In this document: piece after piece, positions 5,216 through 12,717 of the stretch | How the letters are laid out: each line of letters opens with the position of its first letter | Position numbering within the stretch: the first letter of the stretch is position 1 | DNA from: Comamonadaceae bacterium | GTDB lineage: Bacteria; Pseudomonadota; Gammaproteobacteria; Burkholderiales; Burkholderiaceae | DNA length: 12,717 nt | NCBI GenBank assembly: GCA_947505995.1 | Contig: CANNNB010000049.1 | Span: forward strand, 1 to 12,717 | Direction: 5' to 3' | Notes under the pieces: model-generated | Seen by the model: only the letters and a program-made list of their open reading frames with translations | What the model was told of the DNA's origin: nothing | The model's database searches: none | Program-made: the position numbers and the translations under genes

Positions 5216-7279
5216 ATGAGCAATATCGCAACCGCACTCTCTGGACTGCAAAACACCTCACTGGCCATTGACACGGTCAGTAACAACATTGCCAACGCCA
5301 ACACCATTGGCTACAAATCTGGCGAGTATGTGTTTGCCACACAATTTTTGAACGGCAGCAACTCGTCTGATCAGCCGGCCACAGGCCAAGGCAGCCAGTC
5401 TTTGGGTGTGCGTCGCCCCATGACGCAAGGTGCCATTACCAACTCTGCCAATCCTATGGACTTGGCCATCAGTGGCAAAGGCATGTTCAGGCTGCTACAA
5501 AGTGCTGGCAGCGCTGAAACGGTTGACCCTTCTGCTGTTTACTACTCACGCAACGGCCAATTCGGTGTTGATAAAAATGGCTACATCGTCAACGAAAACG
5601 GCATGTATTTGACTGGCTACCAGCCCACCTTGGATGGCAAGCAAATAACCGATGACTTGATTAAGAACAACGGCCTGCTGCGCATGCCCGCAAGCAACTT
5701 GCCAGGCAATGCCACGACCAATTCAACACTGTCTGCCATGTTGGACTCGACTTCAACAGCGTTTACAAAATCGGCCAATGTTTCATTTGATCCTGCCAGA
5801 GCCACCTTCAACAACAAGACAACTCAAACCGTCTTTGACAACAACGGCAACTCACACACGCTAGAGGTTTTCTACCGTCGTATCAATGATTCAACTTTGT
5901 CTATCACTTCAGGTACAGCAGGTTATACCTACACCCCAAGCAATTCTGCGTCCCCCAGCATCTTGGGCACTAGCAATGTTACTTTGAGCAAAGACACAGT
6001 ACTTCGTGTGAATACAGCGCCTGTGGCTTCTACCTTAACAAGTGCAGCCTCAACTACAAATCCAATTAGTTTGACTGCAGTACCCAGCAACGCGGGTACA
6101 CAAATAACCGTCACGACTGGCATGAAAGTTTTTATCAATGGCGTTGATTCTGGGGCAACAGTATTGGCGTACACAGCAGGCGCAACAAGCTTTACGACCA
6201 GTCCTGCAGTGACTGTTCCAAGCGGCGCTTCAGTTTCATTCTTTAACAAAGACAATGTCAGTGCGACGACTGCTAACACAATAGCGACAGACACCACTGT
6301 GGCTGTGCTTTCTGCCGCAAACGTTGCCATTGGCGATAAAGTCTATTTGGGTGCTACTGATACTGGGACAACCGTCACTGCCATCAATGGCACCACCATC
6401 ACTTTGTCTGGAGCAATAGGCACTGCCTCTAACTCCACTGCGGCCATCACTTTCAAGCACGCCTTGGCAATGACTTTGATCACACCCGAGGGAACTGAGA
6501 TTCCAGTCACAGGTGCTACCAACCAAAAAACTTCTGGGGAAAAACTTACCACCACCACTTCACAAGTAGAAGTCTTTGCCTCAATTGATGGCAAGTTTTT
6601 TGACTACGATGATGTAACCACCTTTTCAAATCGTGCAGCATTGCCTGATACACAAGGCGCCAACGGCACCGGCTACAAAACTGTTGCCAAGCTGAGTTTC
6701 ATGGGCGGTCAGAACATTGACACCATCATGAAAGATACAGTGTCTGGCGAACCCCTGTTCAAAACCACCACCACATTGACCAGCCGCTTAACCAATCAAG
6801 CTGGCGGCAACACGGACATGGTGTTCAACCTGGACTTGTCTGGCACGCAGCTTCACGCAGGTGCTTTTCAAATGAACAAGAGCATTCAAGATGGTGAAGC
6901 TGTGGCGCGTTTGTCCAGCGTGACCGTTGACAACGCTGGCCGCATTGTGGGTGTTTATGGCACCGGCAAACAACAGCTGATTGGTCAAGTGGCCATGGTG
7001 AGTTTTGACAACGAAGATGGTCTGATCCCAATGGGCAAGAATGCTTTTGCACCTTCCAACATCACGGGTACAGAGCAAGACGGTGTGGGTGTAACCGTGG
7101 GCCGCGCTGGAACGGGTGTCTTGGGCGAAATTCGCAGCCAAGCGCTTGAAGCTTCCAACGTAGACCTTGCCAACGAATTGGTTCGCTTGATGATTTTGCA
7201 ACGCTCTTACAGCGCCAATTCACAAAGCTTGAAAGCCATTGACCAGACTTTGCGCGACACGCTGCAAATGGTCGGTTGA
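5216..7279 (+). CDS. flgE: Flagellar hook protein FlgE, long form with inserted repeats
   Basis: FlgE polymerises into the curved hook joining rod and filament. The 687-residue product is much longer than enteric FlgE (about 400). The N-terminal part carries the rod/hook motif TVSNNIANANTIGYKSGEY (about residues 20-38), the NPMDLAISGKGMFRL core (79-93) and YYSRNGQFGVDKNGYI (109-124). A D2-like section around 186-222 includes TVFDNNGNSHTLEVFYRR. The C-terminal D0/D1 return strand includes MVSFDNEDGL, GVLGEIRSQALEASNVDLA and the ILQRSYSANSQSLKAIDQTL tail. Between them, about residues 236-418 are poor in charged residues and rich in Thr, Ala, Val and Ser, holding two related beta-repeat units (listed separately). 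The conserved ends and the position after flgD make the assignment secure. The insert probably forms outer domains on the hook surface. The stop codon is TGA at 7277-7279. Confidence 0.96.
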   Translation: MSNIATALSGLQNTSLAIDTVSNNIANANTIGYKSGEYVFATQFLNGSNSSDQPATGQGSQSLGVRRPMTQGAITNSANPMDLAISGKGMFRLLQSAGSAETVDPSAVYYSRNGQFGVDKNGYIVNENGMYLTGYQPTLDGKQITDDLIKNNGLLRMPASNLPGNATTNSTLSAMLDSTSTAFTKSANVSFDPARATFNNKTTQTVFDNNGNSHTLEVFYRRINDSTLSITSGTAGYTYTPSNSASPSILGTSNVTLSKDTVLRVNTAPVASTLTSAASTTNPISLTAVPSNAGTQITVTTGMKVFINGVDSGATVLAYTAGATSFTTSPAVTVPSGASVSFFNKDNVSATTANTIATDTTVAVLSAANVAIGDKVYLGATDTGTTVTAINGTTITLSGAIGTASNSTAAITFKHALAMTLITPEGTEIPVTGATNQKTSGEKLTTTTSQVEVFASIDGKFFDYDDVTTFSNRAALPDTQGANGTGYKTVAKLSFMGGQNIDTIMKDTVSGEPLFKTTTTLTSRLTNQAGGNTDMVFNLDLSGTQLHAGAFQMNKSIQDGEAVARLSSVTVDNAGRIVGVYGTGKQQLIGQVAMVSFDNEDGLIPMGKNAFAPSNITGTEQDGVGVTVGRAGTGVLGEIRSQALEASNVDLANELVRLMILQRSYSANSQSLKAIDQTLRDTLQMVG
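6119..6460 (+). repeat. Two related beta-repeat units within the FlgE insert
   Basis: Within FlgE, residues 302-345 (6119-6250) and 373-415 (6332-6460) share a pattern. Each has G-x-K-V-aromatic, then x-x-G-x-D-[ST]-G-[AT]-T-V about ten residues on, then a T/S-rich strand, then a hydrophobic-aromatic-Asn/Lys end. The first unit includes GMKVFINGVDSGATV and the second GDKVYLGATDTGTTVTAING. The second resembles the short Thr/Gly beta units (TGTTVTAINGTTITLS) that recur in surface and adhesin-like proteins. The units are separated by about 27 residues. Repeat identity is by eye only and is divergent at the DNA level. Confidence 0.5.
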
Positions 7280-7314
7280 TATTTTTTAACTTCTTCACAA
7301 ACCTGGCTTCAATC

Positions 7315-8058
7315 ATGATTGATCGTTTTGTCTTCACTGCCATGACCGGTGCCAAAAGCGCCATGGGGCAGTTGGCCACAACTTCGCACAACATGGCCAA
7401 TTTGCAAACGCCAGGTTTTAGAGAAATGCTGTCTTCCTTCCGGGCTGTGCCTGTCATGGGCAGCAGCGCAGATTCGCGCGCCTTTGTGGTTGACTCCACA
7501 CCTGGCGCAGACTGGACCCCTGGCGCAGTAACGGCTACGGGCAACCCTTTGGATGTGGCCATTCAAGATCAAGGTTTGTTTGCCGTGCAAAGGACCAATG
7601 GTCAAGAAGCGTATACACGTGCTGGCAAATTTCACATGGATGCGCAGGGGTTTTTGGTGACTTCATCAGGCTTGAATGTATTGAACGAGCAAGGGCAGTC
7701 GATTCAAATTCCAGTGGGCAGCCAAGAAGTGACCATTCAGCCCAACGGCACCATTACAGCCGCGCTACCTGGTCAAAAATTTGAAACTCCTGTGGCGCGT
7801 TTGAAGTTGGTCAATCCAGAACCGCACACCTTGGAGCGTCAGGCTGACGGCCTGTTCACCTCGACAGAAGACTTGGCTTCATTAGAAGACATCCGCTTGG
7901 TGCCAGGCTCGATAGAAAGCAGCAATGTGAGCGCGGCTCAGGCCATGGTTCAGATGATTGCGCAAAACCGCTTGTTTGACTTGAACATTCGATTGGTTCA
8001 AGTTGCTGAGCAAAATTCGAAATCTGCAGGGACCTTGATGTCTCTGTCTAGGGTTTAA
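7315..8058 (+). CDS. flgF: Flagellar basal-body rod protein FlgF
   Basis: FlgF is a rod subunit located between the proximal rod and the distal rod protein FlgG. The 247-residue product has the family N-terminus MIDRFVFTAMTGAK, the rod motif ATTSHNMANLQTPGFRE (about residues 21-37), and the GNPLDVAIQDQGLFAVQ core followed by EAYTRAGKFHMD. The closing FlgF/FlgG segment is SNVSAAQAMVQMIAQNRLF, and the tail is helical. The ATG at 7315 was chosen because it gives this standard N-terminus. The frame is open back to a TTG at 7276 overlapping the flgE stop, but that adds 13 hydrophobic residues unlike FlgF. The ribosome-binding site before 7315 is weak. It follows flgE by 35 bases and precedes flgG, as usual. 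Confidence 0.94.
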   Translation: MIDRFVFTAMTGAKSAMGQLATTSHNMANLQTPGFREMLSSFRAVPVMGSSADSRAFVVDSTPGADWTPGAVTATGNPLDVAIQDQGLFAVQRTNGQEAYTRAGKFHMDAQGFLVTSSGLNVLNEQGQSIQIPVGSQEVTIQPNGTITAALPGQKFETPVARLKLVNPEPHTLERQADGLFTSTEDLASLEDIRLVPGSIESSNVSAAQAMVQMIAQNRLFDLNIRLVQVAEQNSKSAGTLMSLSRV

Positions 8059-8072
8059 ACACCCGTGAAATG

Positions 8073-8078
8073 AAGGAG
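8073..8078 (+). promoter_or_regulatory. Ribosome-binding site of flgG
   Basis: AAGGAG lies seven bases before the ATG of flgG, in the 27-base gap after flgF. It is a near-perfect Shine-Dalgarno sequence and fixes the flgG start at 8086. Confidence 0.8.
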
Positions 8079-8085
8079 CAAGAAA

Positions 8086-8895
8086 ATGTTGAGATCATTA
8101 TGGGTTGCCAAAACAGGCATGGATGCACAGCAGACCAACTTGGACACCATCTCCAATAATCTGGCCAACGTTTCAACCACTGCCTACAAACGTATTCGTC
8201 CTATTTTTGAGGACTTGCTGTATCAAAATATTCGTTCGTCTGGCATGAACGAAGACGCTTCAAACTATGTACCCGCTGGCTTGCAAGCAGGTAACGGTGC
8301 TCGCATTTCTGCCACGCAGCGAATTAACAACTCTGGTGCTTTGATTCAAAGCCAAAATCCACTGGACATGGCCATCAATGGCAATGGCTTCTTTGCAGTG
8401 TCAACAGCCAATGGTGTGGCTTACACGCGCGCAGGCAATTTCATGCGTAACGACAAAGGCCAAATTGTGACGGCCAGTGGCAATGTGTTGCTAGGCCAAA
8501 GCAGCGTCACCTCTGCCAATGCAACGGGCATTGTGATTCCTTCCAAAGCAACAACTGTGGCTATTGGCACTGACGGTACCGTGAGCTACACCTTGGCCGA
8601 TTCATCAGCGCCTACCCAAGCAGATCAAATTGCCATGGTGAATTTCGTCAACCCCACTGGCTTAGCCGCTGCTGGTGGTGGTTTGTATTACGAAACCATG
8701 TCTTCGGGTGAAGCGCAAATTGGCGTTGCTGGCAAGGATGGTATTGGCTCTATCAGCCAGTTCTACACCGAGCAGTCCAATGTGAATGTGGCAGAAGAAC
8801 TTGTGTCCCTGATTGCAGCGCAACGGGCTTATGAAATTACCGCTAAGTCTGTGTCTGCTTCAGATCAAATGCTCCAAAAGTTAGGACAACTGTGA
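8086..8895 (+). CDS. flgG: Flagellar distal rod protein FlgG
   Basis: FlgG builds the distal rod, the drive shaft passing through the P and L rings. The 269-residue product (about 260 is usual) begins MLRSLWVAKTGMDAQQTNLD, then has the rod motif TISNNLANVSTTAYKR (about residues 21-36), with Ala where Gly is usual before the Tyr. It contains the QAGNGARISATQRINNSGAL segment, the NPLDMAINGNGFFAVS core with AYTRAGNF, and the C-terminal IGSISQFYTEQSNVNVAEEL and LIAAQRAYEITAKSVSASDQ blocks. These are diagnostic for FlgG rather than FlgF. A strong AAGGAG precedes the ATG. The stop codon overlaps the flgH start by one base (TGATG). Confidence 0.97.
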   Translation: MLRSLWVAKTGMDAQQTNLDTISNNLANVSTTAYKRIRPIFEDLLYQNIRSSGMNEDASNYVPAGLQAGNGARISATQRINNSGALIQSQNPLDMAINGNGFFAVSTANGVAYTRAGNFMRNDKGQIVTASGNVLLGQSSVTSANATGIVIPSKATTVAIGTDGTVSYTLADSSAPTQADQIAMVNFVNPTGLAAAGGGLYYETMSSGEAQIGVAGKDGIGSISQFYTEQSNVNVAEELVSLIAAQRAYEITAKSVSASDQMLQKLGQL

Positions 8896-9590
8896 TGAAA
8901 AAAATCTATTTGCTTATTTCATTGGCCGCTATTTTGGCAGGCTGCGCAGAATTGCCTTCAGCTTCCAAACAATCATTGGTCAATGGCGATACAACAGCGC
9001 GCCCTGCAGCACAAGAAGCTATTGCCAGCTCCAAAGGTTCACTGGTTCCTGCATCTCGGCCTACAACGACAAGCCACAAGGGCTTGTTTGAAGAACGCCG
9101 CGCTGTTCGAGTGGGCGATACCCTAACTGTGATGTTGAATGAAACAACCCGTGCCAGCAAAGACATTGGCACCAACGCACGCCGACTTTCTTCGAACAGC
9201 GTCAATGCTGGTTTGAACATGAGCACAGGCAGTGCAAGCAAACCAACTTCTTTGAATGGCGGTTTGAACAGCAATGGCAATACTAACTTTGACAGCAAAG
9301 GTGGCTCTTCTGCTTCTAACCAGTTCTTAGGCACGATTACTGTGACAGTGCTTGAAGTTTTGCCTAACGGCAATCTGAACGTGGCCGGCGAAAAGCGCTT
9401 GGCTGTCGGTCATGAAGAAGAAGTGATTCGCTTTGGTGGCATTGTGTCGCCCGCTACTTTGCAAGGCAATTCTGTTTTGTCATCGCAAGTGGCTGACGCG
9501 CGCATTGAATACCGCGGCTTAGGCATTACCGATCAAATTCAAGCACCTGGCATGTTGACCAAGTTGTTTGCCAGATTCTCACCCAACTGA
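8895..9590 (+). CDS. flgH: Flagellar L-ring protein FlgH (outer-membrane lipoprotein)
   Basis: FlgH forms the L ring, the outer-membrane bushing around the distal rod. The 231-residue precursor has a lipoprotein signal peptide with lipobox LAGC, the lipidated cysteine being Cys17, so it is processed by signal peptidase II and sent to the outer membrane. The mature part contains LFEERRAVRVGDTLTVMLNE. A Ser/Asn/Gly-rich stretch follows (about residues 95-135), then the conserved FLGTITVTVLEVLPNGNL and VAGEKRLAVGHEEEVIRFGG segments, and VADARIEYRGLG near the end. Its length matches enteric FlgH. The ATG at 8895 is preferred over the in-frame GTG at 8892 because it gives the standard MKK signal start; it overlaps the flgG stop by one base. 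An L ring implies a Gram-negative envelope. Confidence 0.97.
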   Translation: MKKIYLLISLAAILAGCAELPSASKQSLVNGDTTARPAAQEAIASSKGSLVPASRPTTTSHKGLFEERRAVRVGDTLTVMLNETTRASKDIGTNARRLSSNSVNAGLNMSTGSASKPTSLNGGLNSNGNTNFDSKGGSSASNQFLGTITVTVLEVLPNGNLNVAGEKRLAVGHEEEVIRFGGIVSPATLQGNSVLSSQVADARIEYRGLGITDQIQAPGMLTKLFARFSPN

Positions 9591-9600
9591 GGTTAAGACC

Positions 9601-10713
9601 ATGAACACTCGTTTGTTGTCATCGCTTTTTTTAATGTTTGCCTTGTTACTGAGTGCCAACCACACCATGGCCGCTCGTTTGAAAGACATGGCTGTGGTTT
9701 CAGGCCAGCGCCCTAACCAATTGATTGGTTATGGCTTGGTAGTCGGTTTAGATGGCACAGGCGACAACTCTGGCTCTAACCCAGTCACTGGCCAGTCTGT
9801 GGTTACCATGTTGAATTCTTTGGGCGTGGCAGTGCCAGCGGGTACCAATCTTCAAGCGCGCAACGCGGCTGTGGTCATGGTCACGGCAGAGTTAGCCGCC
9901 TTGGCACGGCCCGGACAAATCATGGATGTCACAGTTTCATCTTTGACCAACGCTCGCAGCCTTAAAGGCGGCACACTGATCATGACGCCTTTGAAGGCTG
10001 CCAATGGTCAGGTTTATGCACAAGCTCAAGGCTCGATTGTGGTACCTGGCGCTTCTGCCAGCAGCAACCTGGCACGCACCACCATCAATCAGTTGTCGGC
10101 AGGCCGCATTCCAAGTGGCGGTATTGTTGAACAAGCAGCGCCCGAAGCAGACATGGACCCCATTGTTGAGTTCAACTTTCACAAGGTGGACTTTGCCCAG
10201 ATTCAACGCGCTGTTGAGGCCATCTCCAAGGTGGTTGATGAAGAAAACGCAGTTATCGCAGTGGACGCAAGAACTGTATCTGTGCGCGTGCCCGTTCAAC
10301 GCGCACAACGCGTCAGTGTGATGGCGCAGTTGCTCGAACTTGAAATTCAACCTGTGTTGGACATTGCCAGAGTGGTGGTCAATGCGCGCACAGGCTCAGT
10401 GGTGGTCAATCAATCGGTTCGCTTGGCACCATTTGCTGTGACGCATGGCAACTTGACCATTCAAGTCCAAGCAACCAATCAAGTGGTTCCACAGTCTTTG
10501 ATGTCTCGTAACCGCCCTGTGAACCAACGCAATGAGCGTGTCAGCATTGATACAGGCCCTGCTGGTCAAATGGTCAAAGTCGACGAAGGCGCTTCTTTAG
10601 AACAAGTTGTCAGGGCCATCAATCTGCTGGGCGCTACGCCTCAAGACCTGATGTCCATTTTGCAAGCCATGAAGTCTTCTGGCGCACTGCAAGCCGAGTT
10701 GGAAATTATTTAA
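9601..10713 (+). CDS. flgI: Flagellar P-ring protein FlgI
   Basis: FlgI forms the periplasmic P ring around the distal rod, in the peptidoglycan layer. The 370-residue precursor has a Sec signal peptide (about residues 1-24, cut after the ANHTMA motif). The mature start is ARLKDMAVVSGQRPNQLIGYG, spread over about residues 25-45, followed by GLVVGLDGTGDNSG. Other family landmarks are the GGTLIMTPLKAANGQVYAQA stretch, RTVSVRVPV, and the C-terminal VDEGASLEQVVRAINLLGAT and DLMSILQAMKSSGALQAELE blocks. The length matches the family (about 365-370). The ATG at 9601 follows TGAGGT (9588-9593); the frame is open to 9568 inside flgH, but the extra 11 residues would disturb the signal peptide. It lies ten bases after flgH. 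Confidence 0.97.
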   Translation: MNTRLLSSLFLMFALLLSANHTMAARLKDMAVVSGQRPNQLIGYGLVVGLDGTGDNSGSNPVTGQSVVTMLNSLGVAVPAGTNLQARNAAVVMVTAELAALARPGQIMDVTVSSLTNARSLKGGTLIMTPLKAANGQVYAQAQGSIVVPGASASSNLARTTINQLSAGRIPSGGIVEQAAPEADMDPIVEFNFHKVDFAQIQRAVEAISKVVDEENAVIAVDARTVSVRVPVQRAQRVSVMAQLLELEIQPVLDIARVVVNARTGSVVVNQSVRLAPFAVTHGNLTIQVQATNQVVPQSLMSRNRPVNQRNERVSIDTGPAGQMVKVDEGASLEQVVRAINLLGATPQDLMSILQAMKSSGALQAELEII

Positions 10714-10714
10714 C

Positions 10715-11050
10715 ATGGCCGACCTCATCATCAATGGGCTGATTTCTACTAAGCCGCTTTCAAGCGGCACGGTAGACACGGCGCAGATTCAAAAACTCAA
10801 GCAGACAGCGCAAGAGTTTGAAGCTGTGTTGCTGCGCCAGATGATGCGGGAAATGCGCAATTCTGTTTTCAGCGAAGCCGGCAAAGGTGGCAGCAATGCA
10901 ACCTATTTGAGCATGGCAGATGAACAGTTGGCCAACAGCATGGCGGCCCAAGGCGGCTTTGGCTTTGGCAAAGCCATGGCTCAACAAATGATTCAGCAAG
11001 TTCAAGCAGCGCAGTTAATCAACTCTGCTGCCAATGCCGTAAAGCCATAA
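10715..11050 (+). CDS. flgJ: Rod-binding protein FlgJ, short form without muramidase domain
   Basis: FlgJ acts in the periplasm as a scaffold for rod assembly; in many gamma- and betaproteobacteria it also carries a C-terminal peptidoglycan hydrolase domain that opens the wall for the rod. The 111-residue product here contains only the rod-binding domain. It shows the helix with QEFEAVLLRQMMREMRNSVF (about residues 33-52), then TYLSMADEQLANSMAAQGGFG, and a glutamine-rich helical tail. The stop at 11048-11050 is clean. No glucosaminidase-like remnant follows in the 57 bases before flgK, so this looks like a genuine single-domain protein, as known from alphaproteobacteria. ATG 10715 begins one base after the flgI stop. 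The position between flgI and flgK supports the name. Confidence 0.92.
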   Translation: MADLIINGLISTKPLSSGTVDTAQIQKLKQTAQEFEAVLLRQMMREMRNSVFSEAGKGGSNATYLSMADEQLANSMAAQGGFGFGKAMAQQMIQQVQAAQLINSAANAVKP

Positions 11051-11107
11051 AAGGCTGTACATCAAGTATCACCAGACCCAGTCGTATTTACACAACGGAA
11101 TAAACCA

Positions 11108-12717
11108 GTGAGAACAGCAGCCCTTTTTGACAGCGCCATGGCCGGACTGCAGTCCGCTCAGTCGGGCATGCTGGTGACCTCGCAAAACGTGGCGGGGTCA
11201 TCGGTAGAGGGCTATGTTCGGCGGACTTCAAACGTTCGGGTCAATGGCTTATCGCCGACATCCATGGATGTGACCGGTACGTCGTTTGCAGTTGAAGGAT
11301 TTACGCGTTATTTTGACAACTTGCTGCAGGGTCAACTCCTGTCCCAACAAAGCAAAACAAGTTACAGCCAAACCCTAACCCAGTCTGTGGCACCTTTGGA
11401 TGCCATGCTGACCGAGCCAGCCACTTCGATTGCCACAGCGCTGGGAAATTTTTTCAACGCAGCAGGCTCGATTGCAAATGAACCCACCAACTCGGCTTAT
11501 CAACAAAGTTTGATTGGCAATGCACGTTTGGTGGCAGATCGCGTAAGAGGACTGGCCAATACCGTTGGACAAGTTTCAAGCAATGCTTCACAGGCTTTGG
11601 CTGATGTGCTTAATCAGGCCAATTCACTCACGCCACAACTGGCTTCTGTGAATGCCAAAATTCGAGCCGCTGCAACGCCAGGCTTGTCTGCTGCTTCTCC
11701 AGATTTGTTAGACGAACGCGATCGCATTGTGGGCAAATTGCAAGAGTTGGTAGGCGGCTCCACACTCATCAACGAAGACGGCACTGCCAGCTATCTGCTC
11801 AATGGTCAGCATTTAGTAGACAGAGAAATTGCGAACACTTTTAGCAACGCATCTGGCACCACGGTTATTCGAAGCGATATGAAGCTCAGCGATCTGAGGA
11901 TCAAAGTGGCTACCATTGACAGCAGAAATCCTGTGTACATCAAGTTGGTCATGCCACCTGTGGCGCAACTAGAAAGCAATGGGACTACACCCCTGCTTGA
12001 TGCCAACGGCAATTCAGTGATGGTTCCAGGCCAAACCATTTTGCAAGATGGCAAAGCCGGCGCTTATGTTCACCTTATTCAAAACTTTGTGCCTACGGTT
12101 CAGAAAAGTATCAATTTGCTGGCCACACAGTTGGTCATCAAAGTGAATCAAATTGCCAGCGCCGGCGGAGCCGTCATTGCGCCTATTTTTGGCTTTGCTT
12201 CAACAAGCGCAAACGGCACCGCTCTCACGGGTATCACCAGCGACACCACTGGCAAAACACTGCTAGAGGGTCTTTGGAAAAAGACCGATGGTTCCTCATA
12301 TGTTTACAGCGATCTGATTGAAGGCTCAAACCCTCAAAGCAGTAATTATCGCCAGACGATTGACACCGCTTTAAGCAAATCCGAGTTCGATGCCCGTCAG
12401 TTCAAAGTGGTGGGCACATTTGACCGCACGCAATTTACGAACATGGATGCTGCTGCTTCTGCTTCTTTGCAAAACCTGCGCGACTCATTCACGTCGCCCG
12501 TGACCTTTATCACAAGCAGTGTGGCCACAACCATTGCCACCTGGAAGAACACCCAGCGATCTGACGAAGCTTTGCAACAAAGTTTGAGCGAACAAAAGTC
12601 GTCTATCACTGGCGTGAACTTAGACGAAGAAGCAGCCAACTTGGTCAAGTACCAACAGCTCTACAACGCCTCTAGCAAATTGATGCAAACAGGCAAACAA
12701 ATGTTTGATACCTTGCT
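11108..12717 (+). CDS. flgK: Flagellar hook-associated protein 1 FlgK (3' end truncated by window edge)
   Basis: FlgK (HAP1) replaces the hook cap and forms the first ring of the hook-filament junction. The frame is open from GTG 11108 to the window end, giving 536 complete codons. The N-terminus (ALFDSAMAGLQSAQSGMLVT) matches the rod/hook/HAP family. The motif that follows reads SQNVAGSSVEGYVRR (residues 25-39), lacking the usual second Asn. A helical D1 region has AATPGLSAASPDLLDERDRI, and the large variable middle follows. The end is diagnostic: KSSITGVNLDEEAANLVKYQ then LYNASSKLMQTGKQMFDTL. Homologues end within a few residues of this, so little is missing. GTG is the only start codon in frame after the previous stop; CGGAA lies about seven bases upstream. 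flgL is expected next, beyond the edge. Confidence is high for the identity and moderate for the exact start. Confidence 0.94.
   Translation, partial: MRTAALFDSAMAGLQSAQSGMLVTSQNVAGSSVEGYVRRTSNVRVNGLSPTSMDVTGTSFAVEGFTRYFDNLLQGQLLSQQSKTSYSQTLTQSVAPLDAMLTEPATSIATALGNFFNAAGSIANEPTNSAYQQSLIGNARLVADRVRGLANTVGQVSSNASQALADVLNQANSLTPQLASVNAKIRAAATPGLSAASPDLLDERDRIVGKLQELVGGSTLINEDGTASYLLNGQHLVDREIANTFSNASGTTVIRSDMKLSDLRIKVATIDSRNPVYIKLVMPPVAQLESNGTTPLLDANGNSVMVPGQTILQDGKAGAYVHLIQNFVPTVQKSINLLATQLVIKVNQIASAGGAVIAPIFGFASTSANGTALTGITSDTTGKTLLEGLWKKTDGSSYVYSDLIEGSNPQSSNYRQTIDTALSKSEFDARQFKVVGTFDRTQFTNMDAAASASLQNLRDSFTSPVTFITSSVATTIATWKNTQRSDEALQQSLSEQKSSITGVNLDEEAANLVKYQQLYNASSKLMQTGKQMFDTL

Noticed and set aside
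5929..6594. Long antisense open frames opposite the flgE insert
   Set aside because: They mirror the Thr/Ala/Val-rich composition of flgE, have no ribosome-binding site or family-like features, and flgE itself is intact across them.
7276..7314. flgF starting at TTG 7276 in a TTGA overlap with flgE
   Set aside because: It would add a Phe-rich 13-residue stretch before the standard FlgF start MIDRFVFTAMTG; rod proteins have no such leader.
10424..10436. TGGCAC followed by TTGC inside flgI
   Set aside because: The spacer is three bases rather than five, and the site lies within conserved coding sequence.
11051..11107. Possible sigma-28 promoter or terminator between flgJ and flgK
   Set aside because: A TAAA occurs at the flgJ stop, but no GCCGATAA-like -10 follows at the right distance, and no stable hairpin with a T tract is visible.
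1..12717. CRISPR arrays, insertion sequences, tRNA/rRNA genes, toxin-antitoxin or defence systems
   Set aside because: No repeat-spacer pattern, terminal inverted repeats, transposase motifs or RNA cloverleaf were seen; essentially the whole window is accounted for by flagellar genes.

Overview
The window is a contiguous piece of a flagellar gene cluster from a bacterium that is probably a betaproteobacterium of the Burkholderiales (Comamonadaceae-like). That placement is inferred from the protein character, the moderate GC content and the gene order; no rRNA or other phylogenetic marker is present. Coding density is very high, and the longest stretch without a gene is the roughly 210-base divergent region at 3460-3670.

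Layout: (1) Positions 1-2345, plus strand, carry the tail of fliN followed by fliO, fliP, fliQ and fliR, the end of a C-ring / type III export-gate operon. Its genes overlap or lie within a few bases of one another. (2) Positions 2335-3459, minus strand, carry flhB, the export-apparatus substrate-specificity switch. It converges on fliR and overlaps it by 11 bases. (3) Positions 3460-3670 are the divergent flhB/flgB intergenic region, with a textbook sigma-54 (-24/-12) promoter reading towards flgB. (4) Positions 3671-12717, plus strand, carry flgB-flgC-flgD-flgE-flgF-flgG-flgH-flgI-flgJ-flgK. These encode the rod, hook cap, hook, L and P rings, rod-binding protein and first hook-filament junction protein. 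flgK runs off the right edge only a few residues short of its expected end.

How they work together: FliP/Q/R with FlhB form the core of the export gate, and FliO assists FliP assembly. The gate exports the rod proteins (FlgB, C, F, G), the rod-binding protein FlgJ, the hook cap FlgD, the hook subunit FlgE and then FlgK. FlhB autocleavage helps switch export from rod/hook to filament-type substrates. FlgH and FlgI are exported by Sec and form the outer-membrane and periplasmic bushings, which implies a Gram-negative envelope.

I see no CRISPR array, mobile element, tRNA or rRNA, and no wholly new system. The points worth a second look are variations on the standard flagellum: flhB inverted and isolated from flhA; an NPDH autocleavage site in FlhB in place of NPTH; a sigma-54 promoter for the flg operon; a FlgJ lacking its muramidase domain; a 687-residue FlgE carrying a low-complexity insert with two related repeats; and a FlgK with a degenerate N-terminal rod/hook motif.
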